From Aurifilum marmelostoma (lineage: Eukaryota; Ascomycota; Sordariomycetes; Diaporthales; Cryphonectriaceae), in NCBI GenBank assembly GCA_027559495.1, contig JAMXSV010000004.1, positions 416,001-480,000 of the forward strand: a DNA stretch of 64,000 nucleotides, in the 5' to 3' direction. Shown one piece after another: positions 32,333-43,256 of the stretch; position 1 is the stretch's first letter; each line of letters begins with the position of its first letter. The notes beneath the pieces are model-generated. The model had not been told where the DNA came from. It did not search any database and saw only the letters and a program-made list of their open reading frames with translations. The translations under genes and the position numbers were made by a program.

Positions 32333-34729
32333 CTAGGCCTTGCTGCTCACCGAGTTCCTCCCAGAACCCTCCCTGCTCTTGATCTCTACCAGGGGGATAG
32401 CCGCTGTCGTGTTGGCGACGGCGTCGACGGCCGCGGCTTGTACGATGCCGGTCTCGGCAGCCTGCTCCATGGCGGCTCCGCTGCCGGCCACGTCCTGCTG
32501 TGCCGCGCGCCTCCTCTCCTCCTTGGCCTTGGCCGCCTGTCTCATCTGGAGGCCGCGGAAGTAGTGCAGGGCGACCATCGGGGAGAAGAGGACAAAGACG
32601 AGGCCGAAGACGACGTATGTCCAGCCCAGGCCCATCTTGTCGATCATGGTCTGGATGGCGGCGGAGGCGACGGCGCCGAGGGCGCAGCGCGTCAGGTTGC
32701 TGGCGGCCATGACGGCGCCGGCCTGCGACTGGGAGATGTCCATGAGCAGGGCGTTGGTGGTGGCCATGACGCCGTTCAGGCCCACGCCCATGAAGAAGAG
32801 CAGCACGCAGGGGCCGGCGATGGACGTCCTCATCTCGAGCACCCAGCCCCAGCAGACGATGCCCGCCATGGAGATGAGCAGCGGGGCGATGCAGACCTCG
32901 AGGCGGGCGCGCTCGACGTTGACCCTGTTCATGTCGACCTCCTGGCCGTCCTCGAAGTTGATGCCGGCCCGGGCCGTGTACTTGCGGAAGTTCTTGTTCA
33001 TCTGCTTGCCGAAGACGGCGGTGGAGATCATGGCCCCGCCGGCCAGCGGGAGGTACATGATGCCGATCATGACCGAGTCGTAGCCGTAGATGGCCTTGAA
33101 CTGCGTGGGCAGCTCGGTCGCGATCGACTGGAACCCGGCAAAGATGAGGCCCACGTAGAAGAGCAGGCAGAAGCGCTCCTTGGTGCACAGGATGCGCACC
33201 GCCGCCGTCAGCGACGACCACAGCATCTGCCGCACGCTCTGCCGGCCCTTGAGCCGCGCCTTCTCGTCCTCGACGGCCTGGCTGTGCTCGGGCTTGGTGT
33301 CCCTGAGGACCTGGATGACGCTCCTGTACCGCCTGGGGGACCTGGCCGAGGCGTCGCCGACGATGAACCGGCACGTCTCCGGGAAGAAGACCAGGATCAT
33401 GACAAAGGTGAGGGCGCCCGCGATGAGCAGGAACCAGAAGATGGACCGCCAGCCGAGGTACTGGGTCAGCAGGCCGCCGATGACGGGGCCCAGCGTGGGC
33501 GCGAAGATGACAGGCAGCGCCACGAGGGCCGCGTAGCTCCCGCGCTCGGCGCTGGTGACGATGTCGGCGACGACGGCCGAGGCGATGGCGATGGTGGGGC
33601 TGGCGCCGACCGACTGCAGGATGCGGAACCCCATGAGCTCCTTGTAGGTGTGGCAGAGGGCGATCATGACGCACGACACCATGTAGACGGCGAAGCAGCC
33701 GAGCATGGCCGGGCGGCGGCCGACGACGTCGGCAAGGCCGCCCACGATCATGGGCGAGATGGCCATGAAGATCATGTACACGCTGACGGTGAGGTTGATG
33801 GCGCTGCGGGAGACATCAAACTGCGTGACGAGCTCGGTGAGCGAGGGGAGGTAGATCTGCATGGACAGCGGGGCGAAGACGGACGCAGAGGCGGCGCCCA
33901 GGACGATGAGCTGCTTGGCTCTGGTCGGGAAGGCGGAGAAGGGGGCGTCTGGCATAGCGCCGGCCGGGTTGTTCTGCTGCTGCTGCTGCTGCTGCTGCTG
34001 TTCCTCCTGCTGCTGTTGCTGCACGATACCGGCCTCGAGGTCAGCGTCGGCTGGAGGCGGGACGTCCTTGGATGTGGGTGCCTCATCGAGGTGCTCGTGG
34101 ACGGTAGACGAGGCCGACTGGGAGCCGGAGCGCGAGCTGGAACGCGAGAAGCCAAAACGTGAGGCGGCCCTCGAGTCTTTCTCATCGTCCACCCTGTTCT
34201 CGTCCGGGCCTTCCTCTGCAGGCCTCTCGTCCGCGAGGTCGGCCTCTTCCTGGGGAACCTTGAGTGTCATGTCTGGGATGGTGTCCAGGCCAAAGTCGAA
34301 GTTTGTGTACGAGGCCCGGGAGGCGCGGTTCGAGGCAGGGACCGAGAGGGCCGACGCCCTCCTTATGGAGCCCTGCTCGGTAGCATGGCCGTTGACGATG
34401 GTGGACGCGTCCATGGACGGGTGGGCCGAGTGGAAGGGCCCCTCGGTGACATAGGGGTTGCTATAGCTGGTGTACATTGGGGGCTGGCGGGACACATCCT
34501 CCTCTGCCTCCTCGATGATGGCGGGCTCGTGCTGCTGAGCAAGATCCTCCTCGTCGATAATGCGCGAGTCCCGGCTGGGCTCGGCGCTGATGATGGCGTC
34601 GACGACTGAATCCCATGTTGCGGACCTCACCGATCTCATGGAGCTCCGGGAGGCGCTCGAGTGTACGGACCTGGGGGACACGGGAGAGGACGGGTAGCTG
34701 AACGACCCACGCGATCCACGGTACGCCAT
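32333..34729 (-). CDS. MFS drug:H+ antiporter, DHA1 family, QDR-like
   Basis: A single exon of 798 aa starting MAYRGSRGSFSYP. The first ~265 residues are Ser/Glu/Asp-rich and disordered, with a polyglutamine run (Gln/Glu tract near residues 235-255). The transporter begins near 270 (LIVLGAASASVFAPLSMQIY) with about 12 membrane helices, the cytoplasmic GGLADVVGRRPAM signature between helices 2 and 3, GFRILQSVGASP, a large central loop (FFPETCRFIVGDASARS to the KARLKGRQSVRQML region), and a basic/Ala-rich tail. FAPLSMQIYLPSL and the GFRILQSVGASP region are typical of the fungal quinidine-resistance group (Qdr, Dtr1), proton-driven exporters of drugs, polyamines or cations. The substrate cannot be told. 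The long N-terminal cytosolic domain may be a site of phosphorylation. Confidence 0.9.
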   Translation of the reverse strand: MAYRGSRGSFSYPSSPVSPRSVHSSASRSSMRSVRSATWDSVVDAIISAEPSRDSRIIDEEDLAQQHEPAIIEEAEEDVSRQPPMYTSYSNPYVTEGPFHSAHPSMDASTIVNGHATEQGSIRRASALSVPASNRASRASYTNFDFGLDTIPDMTLKVPQEEADLADERPAEEGPDENRVDDEKDSRAASRFGFSRSSSRSGSQSASSTVHEHLDEAPTSKDVPPPADADLEAGIVQQQQQEEQQQQQQQQQNNPAGAMPDAPFSAFPTRAKQLIVLGAASASVFAPLSMQIYLPSLTELVTQFDVSRSAINLTVSVYMIFMAISPMIVGGLADVVGRRPAMLGCFAVYMVSCVMIALCHTYKELMGFRILQSVGASPTIAIASAVVADIVTSAERGSYAALVALPVIFAPTLGPVIGGLLTQYLGWRSIFWFLLIAGALTFVMILVFFPETCRFIVGDASARSPRRYRSVIQVLRDTKPEHSQAVEDEKARLKGRQSVRQMLWSSLTAAVRILCTKERFCLLFYVGLIFAGFQSIATELPTQFKAIYGYDSVMIGIMYLPLAGGAMISTAVFGKQMNKNFRKYTARAGINFEDGQEVDMNRVNVERARLEVCIAPLLISMAGIVCWGWVLEMRTSIAGPCVLLFFMGVGLNGVMATTNALLMDISQSQAGAVMAASNLTRCALGAVASAAIQTMIDKMGLGWTYVVFGLVFVLFSPMVALHYFRGLQMRQAAKAKEERRRAAQQDVAGSGAAMEQAAETGIVQAAAVDAVANTTAAIPLVEIKSREGSGRNSVSSKA

Positions 34730-35995
34730 GATGGCTGCTCGTCGTTGTGGTCGTTGGGGGGGGAGGGGTTTGGGAGGAGAGGGTAAGGAGGGGGAGGGAC
34801 TGGTAGGAGGCAGCGCGGTGTTCTCGTATTTGCTCTTCTGCTGTCCAGATCCAGGTCCAGATCCAGGTCTAGGAGGTCCCAGGCATCTGGGGATGACAGT
34901 CTATAATTATGACAGCCTGTGGGTTGCTCGTCTCAAGGGTCTCGAGCTCTTCTTGCGATGCAGGGCACCGGGGGTCTCGCCAGGTGGGCGGGGGTAGTGT
35001 GGGTGGACAGGACGGGGGGAGGTTATGTTGCCTTGCCACCTGGATCGTGAGGCCGGATAGAAAAGAGAGGCGAACCCACGCCTTCTTGACGGTGGGAGAA
35101 GGCCGTGGTCATCTTTGCTCCTTCTTTCTTGTTTTGTTTTTTTTTTTTCTTCTTTTGTAGAGACTTCCGGCTGTCTGGCATCGGGTTCTCCAGAGACACT
35201 GCCTCCGTCTTGCCCCCCAGGACCACCAACGCCCGATGATATGACCCATCGGGGCTTGCACCATGGCACCGCCGACCATGTGGAATGGCACGAGGCTGTT
35301 GTGGTCCTGGACCTCTTGCCCTGTCAGTCCTCTCATGCATGGACGGTACTTCCAGGGGCTCTCAAGAACCGACCTAGAACCACCTTCCAGAAGCATGCAG
35401 GCGCGGGCCTCATCCCACGTCCCACGGTAGAGGGGGGCGGGATCGCCGCAGGGGGAGTGCCGAGGTGGTCGAGGACGACAGCAGCTCCCCAGCACCTCTT
35501 ACGCCCTGGCCTGTCCGCCAACCCTCGTTGGTCTCTAGGGGCCCATACTCTCACGCATGTACCGGCCCTTGAGGCTGATGGGGAGTCTCCTATAGGGTTT
35601 GGCGTCTCGGGGAATAATCCTTGTCCATCTCGGGTTTGCAGTGTTTATGCTGCGCTGACGTCGGCGTGTCCTCTTTCCCTCGTCACATTGTCGAGAAAAG
35701 GACAGGAGAAATTCCTCGCGGAGACGGAATCATAGCTTGGTCTATCTCGCTCTGATCAAGGCTCACCACGATGACTTCGAAGGTCAGTTGTTTGAGAACA
35801 CGTTGGGGGGGGGAAAAGAGGGGGGTGGGAAGATAAGGCAACCCAAGCAACACGTAGACGTAGTCGAGACCCGCGCGTGGGGTCATATGTATCCATTTTG
35901 GGATAAACAAGCGACATCCGATCCGCCGACCTCTTCCATTTTTCCTGGTCTTGAGGGAAGGGGGGGGAAAAAGTGTCGTAGAGGAGGGGAAGTAT

Positions 35996-36011
35996 GGGGG
36001 GGGGGGGGGGG
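35996..36011. repeat. G16 homopolymer
   Basis: Long G-run in the gene-free region. Homopolymers of this length are hard to sequence reliably. Confidence 0.85.
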
Positions 36012-37530
36012 AGAAGGGAACGACAGGATGAGATACATAGATACTGTGGTACCATCAGCTCAAGCTGGTGTGAGATGCTCCTTGACCAGGTACGTATATT
36101 CTGGTTATACTTGTAGCTTATCTCGTCCCTACTGTCCTTACTAAGCAGTGCGTGCATCCGTCATCTTCATGAGTGTAACCTTGTGTCCAAGTGCATTCCT
36201 CGGATCCCGGTCGGGAGGGCAGAGACAATAATCCCAGACGAAGATCCCCGATCCATGCTACTTTGAGAAAATAAATGCTGGCCAACGAAACCCTGGAACA
36301 AGAGTGAATGCAACGTACACGAATACATAATTACCATGTTGCATAATACCAGAGATACGGAGAGCATTCGTTGTGGGAAGATTCGGCAGGAATAGAGAGA
36401 GAAGCGAGGGAGAGAGGAGGGCCAAAAAAACACACGCATAGAGAAGGGAAAAGGATTCAGGTGCTAGTGGCACGCAGAGTCCCGCCCGCCGATGGCCGAC
36501 GAAGCCCTCAGTGGTCCCGCGGCTTAGAGCAGGCTGGGGACCGACCGACTATCCACTTTCCCTGAACGGCAGGTCACAATCCATGGAAAGAAAAGTACTG
36601 CGCCCATTTTCATGACGAAGATGTGGTTATGGCGTCAAGGCCGCAGAGAAGCCACCCGTGGACGGCATTACGGACGCCTCACGGACAGTTGTTGTGTACT
36701 TACTATGACCATGCCAGCGCCGACAAGCTGCAGTGATGCCATGTCCATCCCCAATCCCGGTCCGGCCATGTGTCTGTTCCTCACGAGGAAGCTCCACACA
36801 CGCCTGGTAATCATGTAAGGGCAGACAAGTCCCCGGTGGTGATGGACTCGTGAGCAGCACGTGGTGTCCATGATGCCTGATTTTGCGTCGGGAGGACGGA
36901 GCCGACTGGGAGAACCAGACCGGCTGGGTTCGAGGTTCGTGTGGGCCGTGACAGGAACAACCTCGACGAGGCTGGCTTCTCTCTGCTTCTTACTTGTCTT
37001 GTCCTCTGGCTCGCCCATCCCTATGATGTCGTAGGATACCCCACGCCAGGATGTGAATCAGCCTATCACATGACGACCACAACGATCGATGGGCTACGGA
37101 CTGCGATCCTCTACCACAGTACCCAGGAGACATGCAGGTTGTCACATGCAGTCAAGACACATCTTGAAGAAGACGTGAGTGAAAGGTGGGTGCACTCTCG
37201 AGGGTTCCAAATCTTCAACCAATGACTGTCATATGATCTTGCTTGATCATGGATACAGAGGTGCTACTGTACGATATGTACTCATTCGTGCTCGGTGCAT
37301 TGTCTTGAGGCGTAGCGCGTCGTCTGGTGGCATCCGAAACCGGATCTCACACGTGAGAGCGGGCCTGATACCGACTCACCATGATCCAGATATCAGCCCA
37401 AAATCCACCGAACAGCACAAAATGTGATCCATAAGGTCCAATTTTGGCCTGCGTCGGGAGGGGAAGAAAATAAAAAGAAAAAGAAGGGCAGGAGAGGGCA
37501 GGAGAGGAACACAAAGAAGAAGAAAGGGAG

Positions 37531-37554
37531 AAAAAAAAAAAAAAAAAAAAAAAA
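37531..37554. repeat. A24 homopolymer in a purine-only stretch
   Basis: A24 lies inside a long nearly purine-only tract (about 37450-37605). Such a polypurine tract can adopt triplex structure and is a nucleosome-excluding element. Confidence 0.85.
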
Positions 37555-38959
37555 GGAAAAGTATGAGGAAACGCAAAGAGAAAAAGAGAGAGAGGCCGAG
37601 AGGTATTATTACTCTTCTTGACCCTTGTTTTCTTCCTCTTCAATACCTGTACTCATCCCTACGTTTTTACTGGCTAACGTTGCTGGTCTGTCGCTGTCGT
37701 CGGCCGGGCGAGCGGAGAGGGTCAAGATAAGCTAGGATCCCATCACGGGCCTGTCTATCACAATAAAAAGGTACGTGCGGTTTCAAAATCAACTGTGTCG
37801 AAAACTCTGGGCCGCCTCTAAATGATTCATTCATTAGTATTGTCGAAAATCCTGTGCAGTATGCATTTTCCCTCCCTCATGTCCCTTCTCTTTGCCCTCG
37901 CTGTGACCTTGTTTTTCCTTGCCCGGCCCACACCATGAGACAGAGACATCCTTGCCCTGGTTTCCAGCCCACTTGCATCCATACAGACGACCCTTGGGGA
38001 GCTTCAAACAAGGCATTCTCAGATGTCACTTGGCTGCCTTCTCAAGGGACTATCATTGTATTTGATGGATGTTCTGCTCATTGGCTCAGGTTAACATTCA
38101 GAGTGGTTAACAACCAGTGTCCTAGGTACTCTTATATATATAGTCAGCCATTCATTGCTTCTTTTCATGTGGCATCTTCTTCTATTTTACGGCTTCTCAG
38201 AGATGGGGAGAAAGAACTTGAGAGAAAAAAGATGAAGAATAAAAAGAGGAAATTAAAAGAACGGTGGCAATAGAGGATGGGGAAAAAAGGAGGACAATCA
38301 AGATATCCATCAAGCCGACATCACCACTTCTGCCTTGTTACTGGCTGCAGTGCACTTTGGGTTGGGGGGACCGTCAGCCTCGTGGGGCCAGGAATGGTGT
38401 CTACCATCGCGACAAAAGCCACCAATCAGCCAACGAGCATTATGCCCTTTCTCCAAAAAATCTCTCTCAGAGACGGGTCAATTGACGAAATGAAGAAGAA
38501 GCCTGCTGAGAAGTCTCTAAATGGGGTGGTGCAGACCCTCTCCGCCCGGAAGCTTATCCCTTAGATCCCCTGATCATCGTATGATAGCACCAACACGGTC
38601 AATCAGCCCTCCCTCGAGGTGGAAACTTGCCCAAACCTAGAAATCGCCCGCTCGCAGCATGGCCACCCCGGGGATGGATTCGACTCATGCCCAGACGGGG
38701 CCTCCGGCGTCGGCTGACAAGGCTCACACGTGCCAGTAGATAGGTGCCCAGGTTTTAAAACACGCCCGCCCGGCCGCATGCGGAACGGCAAGCAGTCTTG
38801 ACTCTCGATATGGAGCAACAGACGAGATAACCCTCGCACGGTACGTACCAGACTACACATGTAATTACAGTGCACAGGAAAGGAGAAGGCATCTGGAAAA
38901 CAGGAATAGCATCCACTCATCAACTAGAGACGGTGCGGACTCTCCCAGGCTCTTGAACC

Positions 38960-40602
38960 ATGGCAGCGAGACTGGCCCGGCTGGCCCGGCCGGATGCCCT
39001 CCGGCAAGCCCTACGGCCGACGGTCAGAATTTCCCTCGGGACAACACCATCGGGTCGGTCCTCCGACCTGCTCTTCCCTGTGTGCAGCAGGCTGTGGCAG
39101 CAGTCTGGCGATGGAATGCCGCGCGCGAGACCAGCATCCAGCTACAGCGCGGCAAGCACGATACCCGACCTGCAGTGGGCGCAGGTCCTGGAGAAGAAGG
39201 GTGGTCGTAAGTCTCGCTTGTCCCAAAAAAAAAAAAAAAAAAAAAAAAAAACCACCCTCGGCGCTCATTCTACTCTGTTGTTGAGTTGCACCAGCTAAGA
39301 CGAGGCCGTGAAGCCGTGGTCTATAAGCAGATCCCAGTGCCCAGGCCGGGGCCCGACGAGGTCTTGATCAATATCAAGTACAGCGGCGTCTGTCATACCG
39401 ACCTGCACGCCGTGAGGGGTGACTGGCCTCTCCCGTCCAAGATGCCACTCGTCGGCGGGCACGAGGGGGCGGGCATCGTGGTGGCCCGAGGTGAGCTCGT
39501 CAAGGACATCGAGGTGGGCGATCATGCCGGTGTCAAGGTGAGAGGTCCCATTCATCATGAACTCGCGGGTGGGTGACCAGATCCACTGACCACCACTGCT
39601 GCTGCTGCTGCTGCCGCTGCCGCCTCGATAAAGTGGCTGAATGGCTCCTGCATGAGCTGTGAGCACTGCCGCCAGTCCGACGAGTCACTCTGCGACCATG
39701 CAAGCCTGTCCGGATACACAGTCGACGGGAGTTTCCAGCAGTATGCTATCGGCAAGGCCGCGCACGTCGCCCGGATCCCCAAGGACTGCGACCTCGAGGC
39801 CGTTGCTCCTATCCTGTGCGCAGGGTTGACGGTGTACAAGGCGCTCAAGGAATCGGACGCCCGGCCCGGCCAGCACGTCGCCATCGCCGGCGCTGGCGGC
39901 GGCCTGGGCGTCTTTGCCCTGCAGTACGCCACCGCCATGGGTCTGCATCCTATCGCCATCGATGCCGGCGTGGACAAGAGGCAGGTGTGTCTCGACCTCG
40001 GCGCAGAGGCATATGTCGACTTCCTCAAGTCCGAGGATGTAGTCGGGGAGGTGAGAAGAGCGACCGATGGCTCCGGCCCCATTGCAGCCCTGCTGCTTGC
40101 CGCGAGCGAGAAGCCATTCGAGCAGGCGAGTCGGTATGTCAGGAGCAAAGGGACCATCGTCTGCGTGGGGTTGCCGGCCGACGCCTACATCAAGGCACCC
40201 GTGTTCGATACCGTTGTCAGGTGAGAGATATCCGGGACCTCATCTGTGGTCACCATAATGTGGAAAAGGGGTGAAAAGCTGACACTAATCACTTTTTTTT
40301 TTTTTCCGCTTGGGAAAATAGGGAGATAAGGGTCAAGGGAAGCTATGTCGGCAATCGCCAGGACACTGCAGAAGCCATTGACTTCTTTAGGAGAGGTCTG
40401 ATCAAGGCACCATACAAGTGAGCACTCCCGACATAATATAAGGGGGGGAAAAGGACACCCAGCTGGATAGGCATATGGTCCGCTTGCTAACCTCTGTTCT
40501 GACGCCATTAGGACGGTGGGCCTGTCGAAGCTACAGGATGTGTATGACATGATGTTGGAAGGCAGGATCACTGGTCGATATATTGTTGATACGAGCAAGT
40601 AG
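38960..40602 (+). CDS. zinc-dependent alcohol dehydrogenase, mitochondrial type
   Basis: Five exons: 38960-39206, 39314-39537, 39634-40220, 40322-40417 and 40512-40602, giving 414 aa. It oxidises primary alcohols or reduces acetaldehyde with NAD(H). The first ~65 residues are Arg/Ala/Ser-rich without acidic residues, fitting a mitochondrial presequence like that of ADH3-type enzymes. The core begins [13 protein letters not shown], joined to [16 protein letters not shown]. Catalytic zinc ligands: Cys109 (GVCHTDLH) and His132 (GGHEGAG). Structural zinc: Cys163, 166, 169 and 177. The nucleotide site is GAGGGLG. Exon 2 starts after GTGAAG (39313), not at the nearer CAG (39294), since only that acceptor restores the conserved GGPVVYKQ sequence and the phase. 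The first intron holds A27. The next gene downstream is a sugar permease on the same strand. Confidence 0.93.
39225..39251. repeat. A27 homopolymer inside ADH intron 1
   Basis: Run of about 27 A residues in the 107-nt first intron of the alcohol dehydrogenase gene. Confidence 0.88.
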
Positions 40603-41196
40603 CAGCTTTCTGTATTTGTGAACCAATACTTTCAGACATGAGTTGGACCAAATGGGGGTTATCAGGTGAATAATGACAGAGTAGTAATCACCCGGAATAT
40701 ATATTTGAGTAATGAATGCGGATGTCAGGGCTCAAAACCAATAGCAGCAAGTTCCACAATAAAAGGCAACCTGGGACGTATTAATATGGGATACTCCCAT
40801 CCCTTGCCACACACACATCAAATGACCAAGCCGAAATTTTACACAATCTCTGTTCATCTCTTCTTCTCCGTCTGCCTACAGTATAATTGTACCTCTAAAG
40901 AATCAACATTCTGAACCTGAGGCTATAGCAATGAGTGCTAACCACGCCAGGGCGGGGCACCCCCTACACCCACACGGCCGTGTTGGAGAAGGTTGCTGCA
41001 TATCTACAACGGATCTGTTCACTGATCGACAGCAGGATCAGGCTAACACTTATACCATTATAGTGACCAGAGACCCTTCTGAGGAGACCCTGGTTTCCCA
41101 GCCACTCCAACGTTGCATCAGAGCCCGATGCCCTGATAAGGACCGGCACTCAGACCGAGGCCATCATCCGGACCGTTGCTGCTGCTGGCGATAAAT
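40603..41196. other. intergenic, promoter of the sugar permease
   Basis: About 600 bp between two tandem genes. A CreA-like SYGGRG site (GCGGGG, 40952-40957) lies about 240 bp before the permease start. Otherwise nothing specific. Confidence 0.5.
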
Positions 41197-43256
41197 ATGG
41201 TCAGGGGCCCAAATCGGGGTTGGAGAAAATTCTCCTCTTCTGAGGAGAGGGAGAGCGAGGAGGACAAGCAGAGCCCACTGTTGTCGGACCCAAGAAACAA
41301 TCCGACCAACTCGACGACGACCCCGTCGGCTGGAGAAGAAGCACTTCGCTACGCCAGCTGCAGCAGTAGTCGTACAAATATGGCACCAACAGGGGCACTG
41401 GCCCGGCATCCGACTGCTGAAGATGGCGATGCTGCTGCAGTCAAGCCCAGTATCGGGCAGACCACAACGACCGCGCTGGCTATCCAGGCAGAGCACCAGT
41501 TGACCTTTCGAGAAGCGTGCAGGCTGTATCCGGCTGCCATAGGGTGGTCCGTCTTCGTCTCCCTCGGCGTCATCATGCTGGCCTTTGACCCCCAGCTGCT
41601 GGGAAACCTGTACGCAACGCCACAGTTCTGCCGCGACTTTGGCTATCTGTACAATGGCGAGTACATCATCTCGGCGCCCTGGCAGACAGGCCTGTCCATG
41701 GGCAATCCCGTCGGGCAGGTCGTGGGCGCTCTGTTCGCCGCGTACCCGATGGACTTGTTCGGCCGCAAGTACACCTTTGGTGCCTGCGTGGCTCTGACGG
41801 GGTGTCTGGTCTTCATCCAGTTCTTTGCCCGCAGCCTGCCGGTGCTGCTGGTCGGCGAGTTGCTCGGCGGCCTCGTCCTGGGGTGCTATGTCACCATCGC
41901 CCCCGCCTACGCATCCGAGGTGGCGCCCGTCGCCCTGCGCGGTCTCCTCACCAGCTACGTCAACCTCTGCTTCGTCATGGGCCAGCTCCTGGCCAACGGG
42001 GTCACGGCGGGCACCGAGCAGATGGACAACCACTGGGCCTACTCGCTGCCCTTTGCGCTGCAGTGGTTCTGGGTGGCCATCATCCTCCCTGGCATCTTAT
42101 TCGTGCCAGAGAGCCCCTGGTGGCTGGCCCGGCGGGGGAGGCTCGAGGAGGCGGAGGCGTCCCTGCGGAGGCTCGCCAGCCCCGGGGTGGACGTCAAGCC
42201 CACGCTGGCCGTCATTCTGGAGACGGACCGCCTGGAGCAGGAGCTCGAGGCAGGCAGCACCTATCTGGACTGTTTCAGGGGCGTCAATCTCCGGAGGACA
42301 GAGATTGCCTGCGGCGTGTACTGCACCCAGGTGCTGAGCGGCATCTACCTGGTCAACTACGCCACCTACTTCTTCGAGCTTGCCGGCCTTCCTGATGGCA
42401 AGGCTTTCGATGTCAGCATAGGGTTTCTGGGTAAGTCACCCCTCTTGACCGCTGATCCGATCCACAACAACATCTCTAATCCAGGCGTCGTGCAGCGGTT
42501 GGCTTCGTGGCCACCATCATCTCCTGGTTCCTCATCACGCGCATCGGCCGTCGCCGAATTTTCCTCACCGGCCTCGCCTCGCTGGTCGTGTTGATGCTGA
42601 TCATTGGTATCCTCGACTGCATCCCGGGCCGGCCCTCGGGCGTGGAGTGGGCCGAGTCTGCCTTGATGATCATCTGGAATTTCGCATACGACCTCTCTGT
42701 CGGGCCCATATGTTTCATCATCATCTCCGAAGCGTCAGCCACACGTGTTCGATCTAAATCAATCGCCGTAGCCACTGCCGCTCAAGCGGTGCTCGGCATC
42801 GCCATGACTGTAGCGATTCCCTATATGGTACGTCGAAGCTATGCTATTTTTTGTTCCTCTTTTCAGATCGGCAGTCGAGGGCATATCAAGACCACCTCCC
42901 CGGGGGGTGGGGGGGTGGAGGGATGCCTTTCTCTCGATGCCGCCAGATCTAGGACGGACAGCCCTGCCTGCTCTCTATTGTCCTTCTCCCCTCTCTCCTT
43001 CCAGCCACTTGCAATATTCTGTTCCCGTCTGACACTCGGGAAAAAAACACAGATCAATCCTGACCAGGCGAACATGCAAGGCAAGCTGGGCTTCTTCTTT
43101 GGCGGGCTGGGACTGCTCTGCTACCTCTGGGCGTTCCTCCGCATGCCAGAGACGATGGGGCGCACCTACGAGGAAATCGACCTGCTGTTTGACAAGAGGA
43201 TACCAGCTAGGCAGTTCAAGGGTTACGTTATCGAGCTCGATGAGGCCGAGGGGTGA
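41197..43256 (+). CDS. MFS sugar permease, alpha-glucoside/maltose:H+ symporter type
   Basis: Three exons: 41197-42430, 42496-42827 and 43053-43256, giving 589 aa. About 12 membrane helices follow a polar ~95-residue N-terminus. Signatures: PMDLFGRKYTFGA between helices 2 and 3, the sugar-porter motif PESPWWLARRGRLEEAEASL after helix 6, SWFLITRIGRRRIF, and the C-terminal RMPETMGRTYEEIDLLFDKR. The YATYFFELAGLP segment and the C-terminal block are typical of the fungal MAL31/AGT1 family. Exon 2 begins after the second AG (TGCAG at 42491-42495): the first AG at 42483-42484 would break the AVGFVATIISWF continuity. The start could also be Met at 41380. It is probably a plasma-membrane importer of maltose or related alpha-glucosides; the substrate is not certain. 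Confidence 0.9.

Larger units (their letters stand above)
34730..38959. other. large gene-poor divergent region (4.2 kb)
   Basis: Head-to-head between the MFS exporter (-) and the alcohol dehydrogenase (+). No open frame here resembles a protein. Notable content: a G16 run at 35996-36011, short GATCCAGGTCC tandem repeats at about 34852-34872, a purine-rich strand from 37455 to 37605 including A24, and a CCCCGGGG palindrome at 38666-38673 that could serve as a CreA (SYGGRG) site. A non-coding RNA cannot be excluded. Confidence 0.55.

Noticed and set aside
32292..33674. Long alternative frame on the minus strand and large frames on the plus strand within the MFS gene
   Set aside because: Shadows caused by the high GC3 of the real 798-codon gene.
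35115..35735. 206-codon plus-strand frame
   Set aside because: No conserved blocks; opposite strand also open; no transcript-like signals.
39295..39313. Nearer acceptor for ADH exon 2 (AG at 39293-39294)
   Set aside because: Breaks the phase; AAG at 39311-39313 restores the conserved start of the domain.
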